Part shown: piece by piece, positions 33,715 to 42,634 of the stretch
Layout: every line of letters begins with the position of its first letter
Position numbering within the stretch: position 1 is the first letter of the stretch
Assembly: GCF_947259345.1 (NCBI RefSeq)
Contig: NZ_CAMYLS010000009.1
Location: 62,001 to 126,000 of the forward strand
DNA length: 64,000 bases
Direction: 5' to 3'
Source: an uncultured Maricaulis sp.
GTDB taxonomy: Bacteria; Pseudomonadota; Alphaproteobacteria; Caulobacterales; Maricaulaceae
Program-made: the position numbers and the translations under genes
The notes under the pieces: generated by a model
What the model was told of the DNA's origin: nothing
What the model saw: the letters and a program-made list of their open reading frames with translations, nothing else
The model's database searches: none

Positions 33715-34691
33715 CCCCGCTGAGACTCACCGTCCTGCTCGCGGCCCTCCTGGCTCTGGTCGCCGTGATCGCCCTTTTCGCTGGCAGCGGCGGGGCCGGA
33801 CCCGCGGCGCTCTTCAGCGCCGATGAGGAGCTGGGTGGCCTGGTCCTGCGCGAGCTTCGCCTGCCGCGCGTCCTGCTGGGCATCCTTGTCGGGGCCGGTC
33901 TGGGTGCATCCGGTGCGGCGCTGCAGGGGTTTTTCCGCAATCCCCTGGCTGATCCCGGTGTGGTCGGTGTGTCGGCGAGCGCAGGCCTTGGCGCCGTCAT
34001 CTGTCTCTATTTCGGGCTCTCCTCCCTGTTCGCGCTGGCTCTGCCCCTGGCCGGTGTCGCCGGCTCAGCGCTGGGCGTGATCGCCCTGTTTGCGATTGCC
34101 GGTCGCGGTGCGAGTGCGACCACCCTCATACTCGCCGGCGTGGCGGTAAACGCGACGGCTGGCGCCTGCACGGCGTTGCTGATGAATCTGGCGCCGAACC
34201 CGTGGGCGTTGGCCGAAATCGCCTATTGGCTGATGGGCTCGCTGAGCGATGCCAGCTGGACCGAGGTGGGCTTCGCGACGCCGGTCATCCTCGCGGGGCT
34301 TGTTGTGCTGATGCCGCTGGCGCGCGGACTGGATGCGCTGGGCCTCGGCGAAGACACCGCGCGCTCGCTGGGGATCGGGCTCGGGCGGCTGCGCCTGGCT
34401 GTCGTACTCGGAACCGCCCTGGCGGTCGGCGGCGGTGTCGCGGTTGCCGGGGCGATCGGCTTTGTCGGCCTGGTCGTGCCGCATATATTGCGACCGCTGG
34501 TGGCCTGGCGCGCCGGGGCCCTGATCCTGCCGTCAGCCCTCGGCGGCGCGGTGCTGATCGTCCTCGCCGACCTGGCGACGCGCCTGCTGTCCGGGCCCGG
34601 CATCCCGCTTTATCTCGGCGTCCTGACGGCCCTGATCGGTGCCCCATTCTTTCTCTGGCTGGTCCGGCACACACAAAGGCGTGCACCATGA
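33711..34691 (+). CDS. btuC: Cobalamin ABC transporter permease (FecCD/BtuC family)
   Basis: A 326-residue membrane protein with about ten predicted helices. Family motifs include LRLPRVLLGILVGAGLGASGAALQGFFRNPLADPGVVGVSASAGLG-type block near residues 45-85 and the C-terminal GAIGFVGLVVPHILRP and YLGVLTALIGAPFFLWL. It forms the membrane channel for cobalamin. It is coupled to btuF and btuD by four-base overlaps. Confidence 0.92.
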   Translation: MTPLRLTVLLAALLALVAVIALFAGSGGAGPAALFSADEELGGLVLRELRLPRVLLGILVGAGLGASGAALQGFFRNPLADPGVVGVSASAGLGAVICLYFGLSSLFALALPLAGVAGSALGVIALFAIAGRGASATTLILAGVAVNATAGACTALLMNLAPNPWALAEIAYWLMGSLSDASWTEVGFATPVILAGLVVLMPLARGLDALGLGEDTARSLGIGLGRLRLAVVLGTALAVGGGVAVAGAIGFVGLVVPHILRPLVAWRAGALILPSALGGAVLIVLADLATRLLSGPGIPLYLGVLTALIGAPFFLWLVRHTQRRAP

Positions 34692-35458
34692 CCCGACTCC
34701 TTCTTGATGCGGTTCACTATCAACCCGGGCCGCGGCCATTCTTCGCGGACATCTCCTTGTCCTTCGACCGGAGCGGGCTGGTGGCGCTTGTCGGTCCAAA
34801 CGGTGCCGGCAAGTCCAGCCTGTTGCGTTTGCTGGCGGGCCTGGCCGAGCCGGCGCGCGGTCGGGTGATCCATGACGGTCGGCCGCTCTCCGGCCTGGCC
34901 GACCGTGACCGGGCCCGGGCCATCGCCTATCTGCCGCCCGACGGTCGCACCGCCTGGCCGATCGAGGTGCGCCGTCTGGTCGCCCTGGGCCGCATCCCGC
35001 ATCTCAAACCCTTGCGAAGCCTGACCCTGGCCGACGCCGACGCCGTTGATGCAGCGCTGGAGAAGACCGCGACCACGCATCTGGCCGGCCGACACTTCGA
35101 CACCCTGTCATCCGGTGAGCAGGCCCGGGTCCTGCTGGCCCGGACCTTGAGCGTGGGCGCCGACACTATCCTGCTCGATGAGCCGACAGCGGCGCTTGAT
35201 GTCCGCCATCAGCTCGGTGTGCTTGAAATTCTTGCCGAGGAGGCGGCGCGCGGCGCGCTGGTCATTGTGGCCTTGCATGCGTTGGAGCTGGCCGCACGCC
35301 GGGCTGATCGAGTCATCGTGCTCGCGGACGGACAGATCCGGGCTGACGGCGCGCCGGCTCGGGCCTTACGTCCGGACATACTCGCGGACATCTTCGGGGT
35401 CCAGGCTCCGGACGGGCTCGTTTCCGGCGGCCTGAGACTGGCCGTGCCGACTAGCTGA
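34688..35458 (+). CDS. btuD: Cobalamin ABC transporter ATPase
   Basis: A 256-residue ATP-binding protein. Walker A is GPNGAGKSS near residue 38; the Q-loop region is YLPPDGRTAWP; the signature is LSSGEQARV; Walker B is TILLDEPTAALD; the switch His is in VALHALELA. In the signature LSSGEQ, Ser replaces the usual second Gly, as in several B12/siderophore ATPases. It powers BtuC. It ends eight bases inside the convergent mrp gene. Confidence 0.92.
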   Translation: MTRLLLDAVHYQPGPRPFFADISLSFDRSGLVALVGPNGAGKSSLLRLLAGLAEPARGRVIHDGRPLSGLADRDRARAIAYLPPDGRTAWPIEVRRLVALGRIPHLKPLRSLTLADADAVDAALEKTATTHLAGRHFDTLSSGEQARVLLARTLSVGADTILLDEPTAALDVRHQLGVLEILAEEAARGALVIVALHALELAARRADRVIVLADGQIRADGAPARALRPDILADIFGVQAPDGLVSGGLRLAVPTS

Positions 35459-36539
35459 GAATGATTTCCGGCGCGGGCTTGTTGGCCTGTTCGGCGGCCT
35501 CGAGCGCGGCCAGGGCCGCCTTGCGGAAGGCCTTGCCGACGGGACCGTCATCGAGGGCGGCCGGTTCGCCGGCATCCGAGCGGGCGCGCAATTCCGGGTG
35601 TAGTGGAATATCGCCGAGATAGGCCAGGCCCATGCGTTCCGCTTCGGCCCGGGCACCGCCTTCACCGAAGATATGACTGCTTTCACCGCAATGCGGGCAG
35701 AGGAAGACGCTCATATTCTCGATCATGCCGAGCAGGGGAACATGGGTCTGCTCGAACAGGCTCATCGCCTTGCGGGCATCGTCCAGCGCCAGGTCCTGCG
35801 GGGTGGAGACGATGACCGCACCGTCGACCGGCATGTCCTGGGCGATGGCGAGCTGGGCGTCGCCCGTGCCCGGCGGCATGTCGATGATCAGCACATCGGG
35901 CTGACCCCAGTCGGTGTCCATCATGAATTGCCGGATCGCGCCCTGGACCATGGGGCCGCGCCAGACCACCGCGGCGCCGGGTTTGACCACAAAGCCCATG
36001 GAGACCAGCTTCACGCCGTGTGCCTCGACCGGTTGCACGCCGGCATCGGTCTTGCGCAGGCCTTCGACATCGGTCAGCCCGAACAGGCGCGGCGCTGACG
36101 GACCGTAAATATCGGCATCGAGCAGGCCGACTTTCAGGCCTTCACGCGCCAGGGCGACGGCGAGATTGGCGGCAATCGTCGACTTGCCGACACCGCCCTT
36201 GCCCGAGGCAACCGCGATGATGCGTTTGGCCGGTTTTTCGCGCGGCGCGGCGGTGTGTTTTCGGGGCGTCGGGCGAGCCGCCGGCTTGGCGGACTGGCCA
36301 TCACGGTGGGCGGTCATGACCACCCGGGCTCGTTCGATGCCGTCCAGCGCCGTAATGGCCGCTTCGATCTGCGGCTGAAGACGGTCGAGGTCGGGTGCGC
36401 CGGCGACCGGTCGCTTGACGATAATCGTGGCCGTGTCACCGGCAATGCCGGCCGCCTCGATGCGATCTGAATCGATCAGGTCACGCCCGGATTGCTGTTC
36501 GGTGATCGTCTTGAGCGCGTCGCGCAGCCGGTCTTCCAT
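35451..36539 (-). CDS. mrp: Mrp/NBP35 (ApbC)-type iron-sulfur cluster carrier ATPase
   Basis: A 362-residue P-loop ATPase that carries and transfers Fe-S clusters. It has an N-terminal MIP18-like region (residues 1-90), the deviant Walker A SGKGGVGKST near residue 112, DADIYGPS, and IDMPPGTGD. The CxxC motif FLCPHCGES near residue 280 is the cluster site. The Ala/Pro-rich linker at 85-105 joins the two domains. It converges with btuD, sharing eight bases. Confidence 0.93.
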   Translation of the reverse strand: MEDRLRDALKTITEQQSGRDLIDSDRIEAAGIAGDTATIIVKRPVAGAPDLDRLQPQIEAAITALDGIERARVVMTAHRDGQSAKPAARPTPRKHTAAPREKPAKRIIAVASGKGGVGKSTIAANLAVALAREGLKVGLLDADIYGPSAPRLFGLTDVEGLRKTDAGVQPVEAHGVKLVSMGFVVKPGAAVVWRGPMVQGAIRQFMMDTDWGQPDVLIIDMPPGTGDAQLAIAQDMPVDGAVIVSTPQDLALDDARKAMSLFEQTHVPLLGMIENMSVFLCPHCGESSHIFGEGGARAEAERMGLAYLGDIPLHPELRARSDAGEPAALDDGPVGKAFRKAALAALEAAEQANKPAPEIILS

Positions 36540-36621
36540 AACACTCTCCCTTGTCGCCTGCGAGAGATAGCGATGACGGGGCTTGAGCGGTAGGGCGCAC
36601 GCGCAGTTTGCAACCGCCAGG

Positions 36622-37533
36622 TCAGCTCATCGAGACCGGCGTGTGGACGAAGGGACGATGTATTGCGAGGCCGGCGAGGAAGTCGGCGTCTTCTTCGCGA
36701 TAACGCGCTTCCCACTCGTCGGTGCGCGAGGTTCCGACCCGTTCTATCGGGCTGTCTTTCACGGGCGGTGTGGCATCCAGGCCGAGGACATTCGAGAACA
36801 GGCGGATCACCCGTTCCGGCCGGGCCGTAATATCCTCATAATACAAGCGGACCGGTTCAATGCCGATCCGGCCGAACTCGCGCTCCCATTTCATTTCCTC
36901 GTCCTGCAGGAATTTGACCCAGCTGCGAAGCGCCGGCGGGTCATACATGACCGCATCGCGGACCTTGCGTGCATCATCATTCATCTGGAAGGAGTGCAGG
37001 ACGCCGGACTGATGGGCGACATGCATGGAGATCGCCTGGCGGACAATATTGCGGCGGCGCAGGTAGAAATAGGTCCAGGCCGGGTCGAGAATATCCTGTC
37101 GTCCCGTTGCCTCCCGGCCCCAGGTGAGGTGGGCCAGAGCCAGCTCGATCCCGCTGACCCCGGTCGCGGAGGCATGGCGTGCCAGCATGCGCCGGATCAG
37201 CGTGTCCCAGTCATCCGCGCCGGTTTCACGGGCCTGATCCTCGACGATCGGGAAGCCCAGCCACTCATTCGGATTGCCGAAAGCGCCGGTCTCCTTGATC
37301 AGATGGGTCAGGAAGGTCGACCCGGAACGCGGCACAAGGCAGATGGCATAGCGTCGTGTCAGGCGGATGGAGTCGAGCGAGAGCGGGTCGCTGTCAGACG
37401 CCATTCCCTCGGACCGCAGGTGCCTGAACATGCCTGACATCGTGTCGTAGGGCAGGCCGGCTGTTGCGGGAATGCGCGGGTTTCTGGCCGAACTGTTGAT
37501 ACCGGGAGATGCGGGAGGTTTTGCGGAGGTCAT
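36622..37533 (-). CDS. Stf0-type sulfotransferase
   Basis: A protein of up to 303 residues. The PAPS-binding site is YAICLVPRSGSTFLTHLI near residue 63; other Stf0 features are GNPNEWLGFP, YFYLRRRNIVRQAISMHVAHQ and LYYEDITARPERVIRLF. It transfers sulfate to a sugar or lipid hydroxyl, as in sulfolipid synthesis of actinobacteria. The start is uncertain: ATGs at 37533, 37431 and 37404 are all possible, and none has an ideal ribosome site; the region before residue 50 is poorly conserved. It lies just downstream of tRNA-Val on the same strand. Confidence 0.85.
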   Translation of the reverse strand: MTSAKPPASPGINSSARNPRIPATAGLPYDTMSGMFRHLRSEGMASDSDPLSLDSIRLTRRYAICLVPRSGSTFLTHLIKETGAFGNPNEWLGFPIVEDQARETGADDWDTLIRRMLARHASATGVSGIELALAHLTWGREATGRQDILDPAWTYFYLRRRNIVRQAISMHVAHQSGVLHSFQMNDDARKVRDAVMYDPPALRSWVKFLQDEEMKWEREFGRIGIEPVRLYYEDITARPERVIRLFSNVLGLDATPPVKDSPIERVGTSRTDEWEARYREEDADFLAGLAIHRPFVHTPVSMS

Positions 37534-37550
37534 ACCGGCCTGAGACTTGA

Positions 37551-37625
37551 TGGTGGGCGATACTGGGATTGAACCAGTGACCCCTTCGATGTCAACGAAG
37601 TGCTCTCCCGCTGAGCTAATCGCCC
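37551..37625 (-). tRNA. tRNA-Val (anticodon GAC)
   Basis: On the minus strand the sequence folds as a tRNA: acceptor GGGCGAT pairs with ATCGCCC-type 3' end and the gene encodes CCA (37551-37553). The D arm reads AGCTCAGCGGGAGAGC; the anticodon loop TTGACAT gives anticodon GAC (complement of 37591-37593); the T arm reads GGTTCAATCC. It reads valine GUC/GUU codons. Confidence 0.96.
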
Positions 37626-37948
37626 ATCCGTCTCAAGAGAGCCGGGGTTCTAACCCCACCTTTCGCAGAGCGCAAGCCGTCTCTCGCACCCGAGTTGCAG
37701 ACCGGCCGGAATTCCTCTCCAGCCCTGTTCGCGAACGCGGGAAGGTGGTGCATGGCCGAAGTGTTTCCCTAGCCTGAACGGCCTATGACTTTTTTGCAAC
37801 AATTGGGACGGAAATGCGGCGACGCCGCGACTCCTGCTTTCATCACACTGTCCCCTCCGACATAGTCCGGCGAGGTAGGGTTTAACCCAACCATCCCGAG
37901 TTCTGCACCAAAGCGGATCCGGGAGACACGTAACAAAGGGGTACAATC
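37626..37948. other. Gene-free stretch before the TonB receptor
   Basis: No gene is seen in these 323 bases. The last part contains the promoter and leader of the TonB receptor, with a clear AAAGGGG ribosome site at 37935-37941. A T-run followed by TTGCAA (about 37789-37799) could be a -35 region. I saw no riboswitch of a known class. The region also supplies the upstream promoter of tRNA-Val on the other strand. Confidence 0.5.
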
Positions 37949-40900
37949 GTGAGCAATATTTGGGATCGGGAGCGTCTTCTGCGCTCCACCATCCTCGCTG
38001 GCTTTGCTGCCGCCGGTCTGACCATTTCGCCGGCTTACGCTCAAGACCAGGACGAGGACGAAGACGAGCAGGCTGAAGAATCCAGTGATGATACCATCGT
38101 CATCACCGGTTCTCGTATCCGCCGCGATGCGTTCAGCTCGCCGGCTCCGCTCCAGGTCATCGACAATGAAGAAATCCGCGACGCCGGTCTGATCGACGCC
38201 GCGCAAATCCTTCAGACGTCGTCCGTGGCCCAGGGCGTCCAGCTCGACAACGCCATCGCCGGTGCTTTCGTCACCGACGCCGGCCCGGGTTCGAACACCA
38301 TTACGCTGCGTGGTCTCAATCCTGACCAGACGCTGCTTCTCATCAACGGCCGTCGTGTCGCTCCGTCGGGCGTTGAAGGCGCTCCGTCGCTGCCGAACCT
38401 CGACATTATCCCGACCGATGCCATCGCGCGCGTCGACATCCTTCTGGATGGTGCGTCTTCGGTTTACGGTTCTGACGCCGTTGCCGGCGTGGTCAACGTC
38501 ATCCTGAACGATTCGTTCGATGGCTTCCGCGTTGGTGCCGTGACGTCCACGCCGGAACAGTCCGGTGGTGGTTCGCACCGCTGGAACATGACGATGGGCG
38601 ATTCTTCCGAGAACGGCCGCTTCATGTTCTCCATGGAATACTTCCACCAGCAGCGTCTGCAGGTTCAGGATCGTGATTACAATTACGATCCGACCGATGG
38701 CCTGTACTGCTCGCGCGACATCGAGATCGCGGCTGACGGCTCGCTGCTGTCCGAGTGCGAAGGCTCCATCATCAACCGTATCCGTACCTTCAACTACTAT
38801 GTTGATGGTTCTCCGAACCTGGCGTCCTACTTCGCCAACCCGGGTCTGTTCAGCACCGACGTGTACTCCACGCCGGGCACCTCGAATTTCGTGAACCCGA
38901 TCATCGGTTGGTCAACCGGCAACTCGACGGATGAGCAGAACCGTTCGTCCTACCTCGACCAAGCCACGGACGTTATTCCGGACAGCCAGCGTTACTCCTT
39001 CCTGTTTACGGGCGATTACACGATCGACCGCATCCTGGGTCAGGAAAACGTGACGGTCTTCACCGAGCTGCTTCACACCAACTCGCAGACGACCTACCGC
39101 TCCGGTTACCACGGTCAGATCTTCCCGACCGTTGGCGCCAGCAACCCGTTCAACCCGTTTGGCTTCGATGTTGTTCCGATCTTCGCTTCGCCGATCGAGC
39201 GTTCCAACATCGACGTGGAAACCCAGTACACCCGCTTCATGACGGGCGTTCAGGGCGACTGGAGCTTTGCTCCGTCCTGGTCGTACGAGATGTTCGCCGG
39301 TTACACCCGTTCAATGGGTTACTCGCGTCGTCCGCAGGTTGACGAAGACCGTCTGACGGCCACGATCGCCACCACCCGCGTTGAAGGCGGTGAGATCGTT
39401 TGTGGTTACGACAACTCGAGCGTCACCCTGTTCGGCTTCCTGAACCCGGGCAATTGTGTGCCGGTCAACCTCTTCCACCAGAACCTGTACCCGCAGGACG
39501 GTGTTTCGGCTCCGCACTTCGGTTCCCAGGAAGAGTATGACTTCCTGCGTATCGACCGTACGGCCACGACCACCGTTGATCAGCTGATCATGGGCGGTTT
39601 CACCACTGGTCCGGTTTTCGAACTGCCGGCTGGTGAAGTGAACGCCGTGGTCGGTATCGAATGGCGTCGTGACTCGCTCGACTCCGGTACGGACACCGTG
39701 ACCTCGCAGGGCCGTGCGGCTGGCTACTTCGCCGACCGTCGCTCTGTTGGTGAAGCGTCCCTGACCGAGTATTACGGCGAGCTTTCGGTTCCGCTCGTTT
39801 CCGGTGCAGCCTTCGCTGAAGACATCTCCATTGATCTCGCCGGTCGTTTGACCGACCACGAGTTCTACGGTCAGAACTCCACCTACTCGGTACGTGGTGC
39901 CTGGGTCGTCAATGATACGCTGACCTTCAATGGTACTCTGGGTACGTCCTTCCGGGCTCCGAACCTTCGCGAGCTCTTCCTGGGCGGCCAGACCGGCTTT
40001 GCCTCGGGCTTCTCCGATCCGTGTGTGGTTCCGACGGCTGCCAACAATAGCGGCGTCTACGACCCGGCCAATGATGGTCGTGATCCGGTTGTGCTTGCGA
40101 ACTGTGTGGCTGAAGGCGTCGATCCGACGGCTCTGGGCCTGAATGGCGTGTCCTCGATCGAGGCCTTCCGTGCAGGTAACCCGGGTCTCGAGCCGGAAAC
40201 GTCCGACGCTTTCTCGGTCGGTTTCGTTTTCGACCAGCCGTTCACTGATGCATTCGATGCTTCGCTGCGTGTCAGCTACTGGGGTATCGAAGTCCAGGAC
40301 TCCATCGCGATCCCGGGCACGGCCTTCTCGCTGTCTCAGTGCTACAACTCGACCAACTTCCCGAACGACCCGTTCTGTGCACGCCGTACGCGTGACGCGA
40401 ACACCGGTCAGCTGCTGCTCGTTGACAACACACCGTTCAACGTTGCGACGCAGGAAGCGACGGGTTGGGACTTCAACGGTCGTTTCAACATGGACATCGA
40501 TCTGTTCGGTGGCTTCAACTACGACATGAACGGTACGTTCACGAAGTCCGAAGAGATCCTGAGCCAGACCACGGCTGCTTCTGACACCAACAACTTCGTT
40601 GGTGACTGGGGTAACCCGGAATGGCGCGGTACCGTGAACAACCGCTTTGACTTCGGTGACTGGAACATCAACTGGCGCGTCCGCTATGTGGGCGAACAGG
40701 CTTCCATCTCCAACGTCGTCGGCGTCAATTACGGTGAGCGTCTTGAGGCAGCATCCGAGCTCGGCGGCGACGCTGTCGACAGCTGGGATGCCGTCTACTA
40801 CCACGACCTTTCCACCAACTGGGAAATGGACACGTGGGGCGTTACCGTCGGCGTCAACAACCTGTTTGACGAAGACCCGGCTGTGGTTGACCAGAACGCC

Positions 40901-40996
40901 TCTGGTGCCACCCAGGGTTCGGGCAGTGAAGTGCTCGGTTCTGGCTACGACCTCCTGGGCCGTCGCCTCTACGTCAACGTTCGCAAGGCCTGGTAG
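37949..40996 (+). CDS. Large TonB-dependent receptor with paired cysteines
   Basis: A 1015-residue outer-membrane receptor starting at GTG. Signal peptide ends near AYAQD; a very acidic linker (DQDEDEDEQAEESSDD) precedes the TonB box TIVITGSRI. Plug motifs: TITLRGLNPDQTLLLINGRR and RVDILLDGASSVYGSDAVAGVVN. Many extracellular loops carry paired Cys (YCSRDIE..SECEG, VCGYDN..GNCV, QCYNS..FCARR). It ends RRLYVNVRKAW, a terminal aromatic strand. Codon use is restricted (GGT, CGT, AAC, CTG), unlike most neighbours, suggesting high expression. Substrate unknown, probably oligopeptide or oligosaccharide. A terminator follows. Confidence 0.93.
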   Translation: MSNIWDRERLLRSTILAGFAAAGLTISPAYAQDQDEDEDEQAEESSDDTIVITGSRIRRDAFSSPAPLQVIDNEEIRDAGLIDAAQILQTSSVAQGVQLDNAIAGAFVTDAGPGSNTITLRGLNPDQTLLLINGRRVAPSGVEGAPSLPNLDIIPTDAIARVDILLDGASSVYGSDAVAGVVNVILNDSFDGFRVGAVTSTPEQSGGGSHRWNMTMGDSSENGRFMFSMEYFHQQRLQVQDRDYNYDPTDGLYCSRDIEIAADGSLLSECEGSIINRIRTFNYYVDGSPNLASYFANPGLFSTDVYSTPGTSNFVNPIIGWSTGNSTDEQNRSSYLDQATDVIPDSQRYSFLFTGDYTIDRILGQENVTVFTELLHTNSQTTYRSGYHGQIFPTVGASNPFNPFGFDVVPIFASPIERSNIDVETQYTRFMTGVQGDWSFAPSWSYEMFAGYTRSMGYSRRPQVDEDRLTATIATTRVEGGEIVCGYDNSSVTLFGFLNPGNCVPVNLFHQNLYPQDGVSAPHFGSQEEYDFLRIDRTATTTVDQLIMGGFTTGPVFELPAGEVNAVVGIEWRRDSLDSGTDTVTSQGRAAGYFADRRSVGEASLTEYYGELSVPLVSGAAFAEDISIDLAGRLTDHEFYGQNSTYSVRGAWVVNDTLTFNGTLGTSFRAPNLRELFLGGQTGFASGFSDPCVVPTAANNSGVYDPANDGRDPVVLANCVAEGVDPTALGLNGVSSIEAFRAGNPGLEPETSDAFSVGFVFDQPFTDAFDASLRVSYWGIEVQDSIAIPGTAFSLSQCYNSTNFPNDPFCARRTRDANTGQLLLVDNTPFNVATQEATGWDFNGRFNMDIDLFGGFNYDMNGTFTKSEEILSQTTAASDTNNFVGDWGNPEWRGTVNNRFDFGDWNINWRVRYVGEQASISNVVGVNYGERLEAASELGGDAVDSWDAVYYHDLSTNWEMDTWGVTVGVNNLFDEDPAVVDQNASGATQGSGSEVLGSGYDLLGRRLYVNVRKAW

Positions 40997-41022
40997 TCTC
41001 CAGACCTTCGACGACAAGGATC

Positions 41023-41052
41023 GGGGCCGCCTTCGGGCGGCCCCTTTTCTTT
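41023..41052 (+). terminator. Terminator of the TonB receptor gene
   Basis: Nine-base-pair perfect stem (41023-41031 with 41036-41044), tetraloop TTCG, then TTTTCTTT. Very stable. Confidence 0.95.
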
Positions 41053-41074
41053 GCGCAAACCTCAATGCCCGAAC

Positions 41075-41104
41075 AAAAAAATGCGCCGCCCGATCGGGCG
41101 GCGC
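41075..41104 (-). terminator. Terminator of the CpdR-like gene
   Basis: A 22-base perfect palindrome (41083-41104, GC-rich stem of nine pairs with GATC loop). On the minus strand it is followed by ATTTTTTT (41082-41075). It ends the CpdR-like gene, which stops at 41135. Confidence 0.93.
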
Positions 41105-41134
41105 TTTGCGTGATAAGGGTCTGTTTTGGCCGGA

Positions 41135-41500
41135 TCAGGCAGCCATAACCCGGGCCACTTCATCGACCAGCTCGCGCAGGTGGAAGGGCTTGGATAGAAC
41201 CTTGGCATTGGTCGGCGCGCCGGAGCCCGGATTGAGGGCCACCGCGGCGAAGCCGGTAATGAACATGATCTTGAGCGCGGGGTCGATCTCCGCGGCCCGA
41301 CGGGCCAGCTCGATACCGTCCACGCCCGGCATGACGATATCGGTCAGCAGAAGATCGAACTGCGCCGGCTGCTCGCCGATCGCATCCAGGCCTTCCTCGC
41401 CGTCCGAGCACACCAATACCTCGTGTCCGGCGCGCTTCAGCGCCTTGGCGAGGAAGTCGCGCATCGAGTCATCATCTTCCGCGAGAAGAATCTTTGCCAT
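41135..41500 (-). CDS. cpdR: CpdR-like single-domain response regulator
   Basis: A 121-residue stand-alone receiver. Acidic pocket AEDDDS, phospho-acceptor Asp54 in LLTDIVMPGVDG, and Lys in VLSKPFH. The ATG at 41500 with AAGGGTGGG upstream is preferred to the GTG at 41512. The pattern and the C-terminal Ala-Ala resemble Caulobacter CpdR, which when unphosphorylated brings ClpXP to the pole for cell-cycle protein degradation. The AA end could itself act as a ClpXP degron. Divergent from the N-formylglutamate amidohydrolase-like gene. Confidence 0.8.
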   Translation of the reverse strand: MAKILLAEDDDSMRDFLAKALKRAGHEVLVCSDGEEGLDAIGEQPAQFDLLLTDIVMPGVDGIELARRAAEIDPALKIMFITGFAAVALNPGSGAPTNAKVLSKPFHLRELVDEVARVMAA

Positions 41501-41577
41501 TTTGGTTCCCACCCTTGCGAAATCTCAACGTGAGCGCACCGTAAACCCATCTGGTAAAAGCGAGCTGAACGCCGCGC

Positions 41578-42513
41578 ATGCTTGACCAGCGAGATGCAGC
41601 TGACCACTGTTTGTCAATGGCAAACCCTATTCCAACCATTTTCACCACGGAGGCAGGCCAGCAGCCGGATCAGGACCAGCGCGTGGTCCGCATCGGGCGC
41701 CCGATGCATGATCAGACGCGTCCGCTCATTTTCGCCTCCCCCCATTCCGGGCGCGAGTATGATGCTGTATTGAGTCGCTCTACAAGACTATCCGTCGATA
41801 TGCTTCGGCGATCCGAAGATGCTTATGTGGATCAGCTCATTGATTTCGCGCCAGAATATGGCGTCACGACGATATGCGCGAAATTTCCCCGCGTGTTTGT
41901 GGATGTCAATCGATCGAGCGGTGAACTGGATCCCGGCATGTTCGCCGACCGTGTGCCCGAACCGGATATCGCGCCGTCGCGACGCGCCGCGTCGGGACTG
42001 GGCGTGATCCCGCGGATCGGCGCCGAGGGGCGCTCATTATACCGGCGCCGACTCCGATTCGCCGAGGCGCAGGACCGGTTGGCGCGATTTTACTTCCCCT
42101 ATCACCAGGCGCTGCAAGCCGAGATCGACGCCTTGCACGCCCGCTTCGGGTGTGTGGCCCTGATCGACATGCATTCCATGCCCGCTCTGAGCGGCCGCGG
42201 CGCCGATATCGTCCTTGGCGATCGCTTCGGTACTTCCTGCAGCGAGGCTTTGACGAACAGTATTGAGGCGATCTTCCGCGATCAGGGTTTCGTCACAGTT
42301 CGGAACATTCCCTATGCCGGCGGCTACACGACGGAGCATTATGGCCGGCCTTCGGATGGGGTGAATGTGATCCAGATCGAGATCAACCGCGGTCTCTATA
42401 TGGACGAGAACCGGGTCATTCTGCGCCCCGATCACGCAGACTTTATTGCCAAAATTCGTCAATTTGTCAGTGGGTTAACTGAGACCGACTGGTCGGCTCG
42501 CCTCAAGCCATAA
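41578..42513 (+). CDS. N-formylglutamate amidohydrolase family protein
   Basis: A protein of 298 to 311 residues. Family motifs: FASPHSGREY near residue 53, VDVNRSSGELDP, IDMHSMPALSG, VLGDRFGTSC, IPYAGGYTTEHYG and IQIEINRGLYMDE. His and Glu in these motifs form the metal site. In histidine degradation the enzyme makes glutamate and formate, but no hut gene is near. An alternative ATG at 41617 gives the shorter form. Function outside histidine degradation is possible. Confidence 0.85.
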   Translation: MLDQRDAADHCLSMANPIPTIFTTEAGQQPDQDQRVVRIGRPMHDQTRPLIFASPHSGREYDAVLSRSTRLSVDMLRRSEDAYVDQLIDFAPEYGVTTICAKFPRVFVDVNRSSGELDPGMFADRVPEPDIAPSRRAASGLGVIPRIGAEGRSLYRRRLRFAEAQDRLARFYFPYHQALQAEIDALHARFGCVALIDMHSMPALSGRGADIVLGDRFGTSCSEALTNSIEAIFRDQGFVTVRNIPYAGGYTTEHYGRPSDGVNVIQIEINRGLYMDENRVILRPDHADFIAKIRQFVSGLTETDWSARLKP

Positions 42514-42634
42514 TCATGCCCATTTCAGGCGAAGACTGGCGTTGGCCTTCGCCCGGCACGCGCTTTGCTCCCCTGTGAGGTGTGCGTCCCATACCGGCGC
42601 ATTTTGAGACGCGAAGATTAGGCGGCGAGTAGTT

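Noticed and set aside
39311-41065. Long minus-strand open frame of 584 codons opposite the TonB receptor
   Set aside because: It is antisense to a receptor with strong homology and restricted codon use; the translation is rich in Arg, Val and Thr without any recognisable domain.
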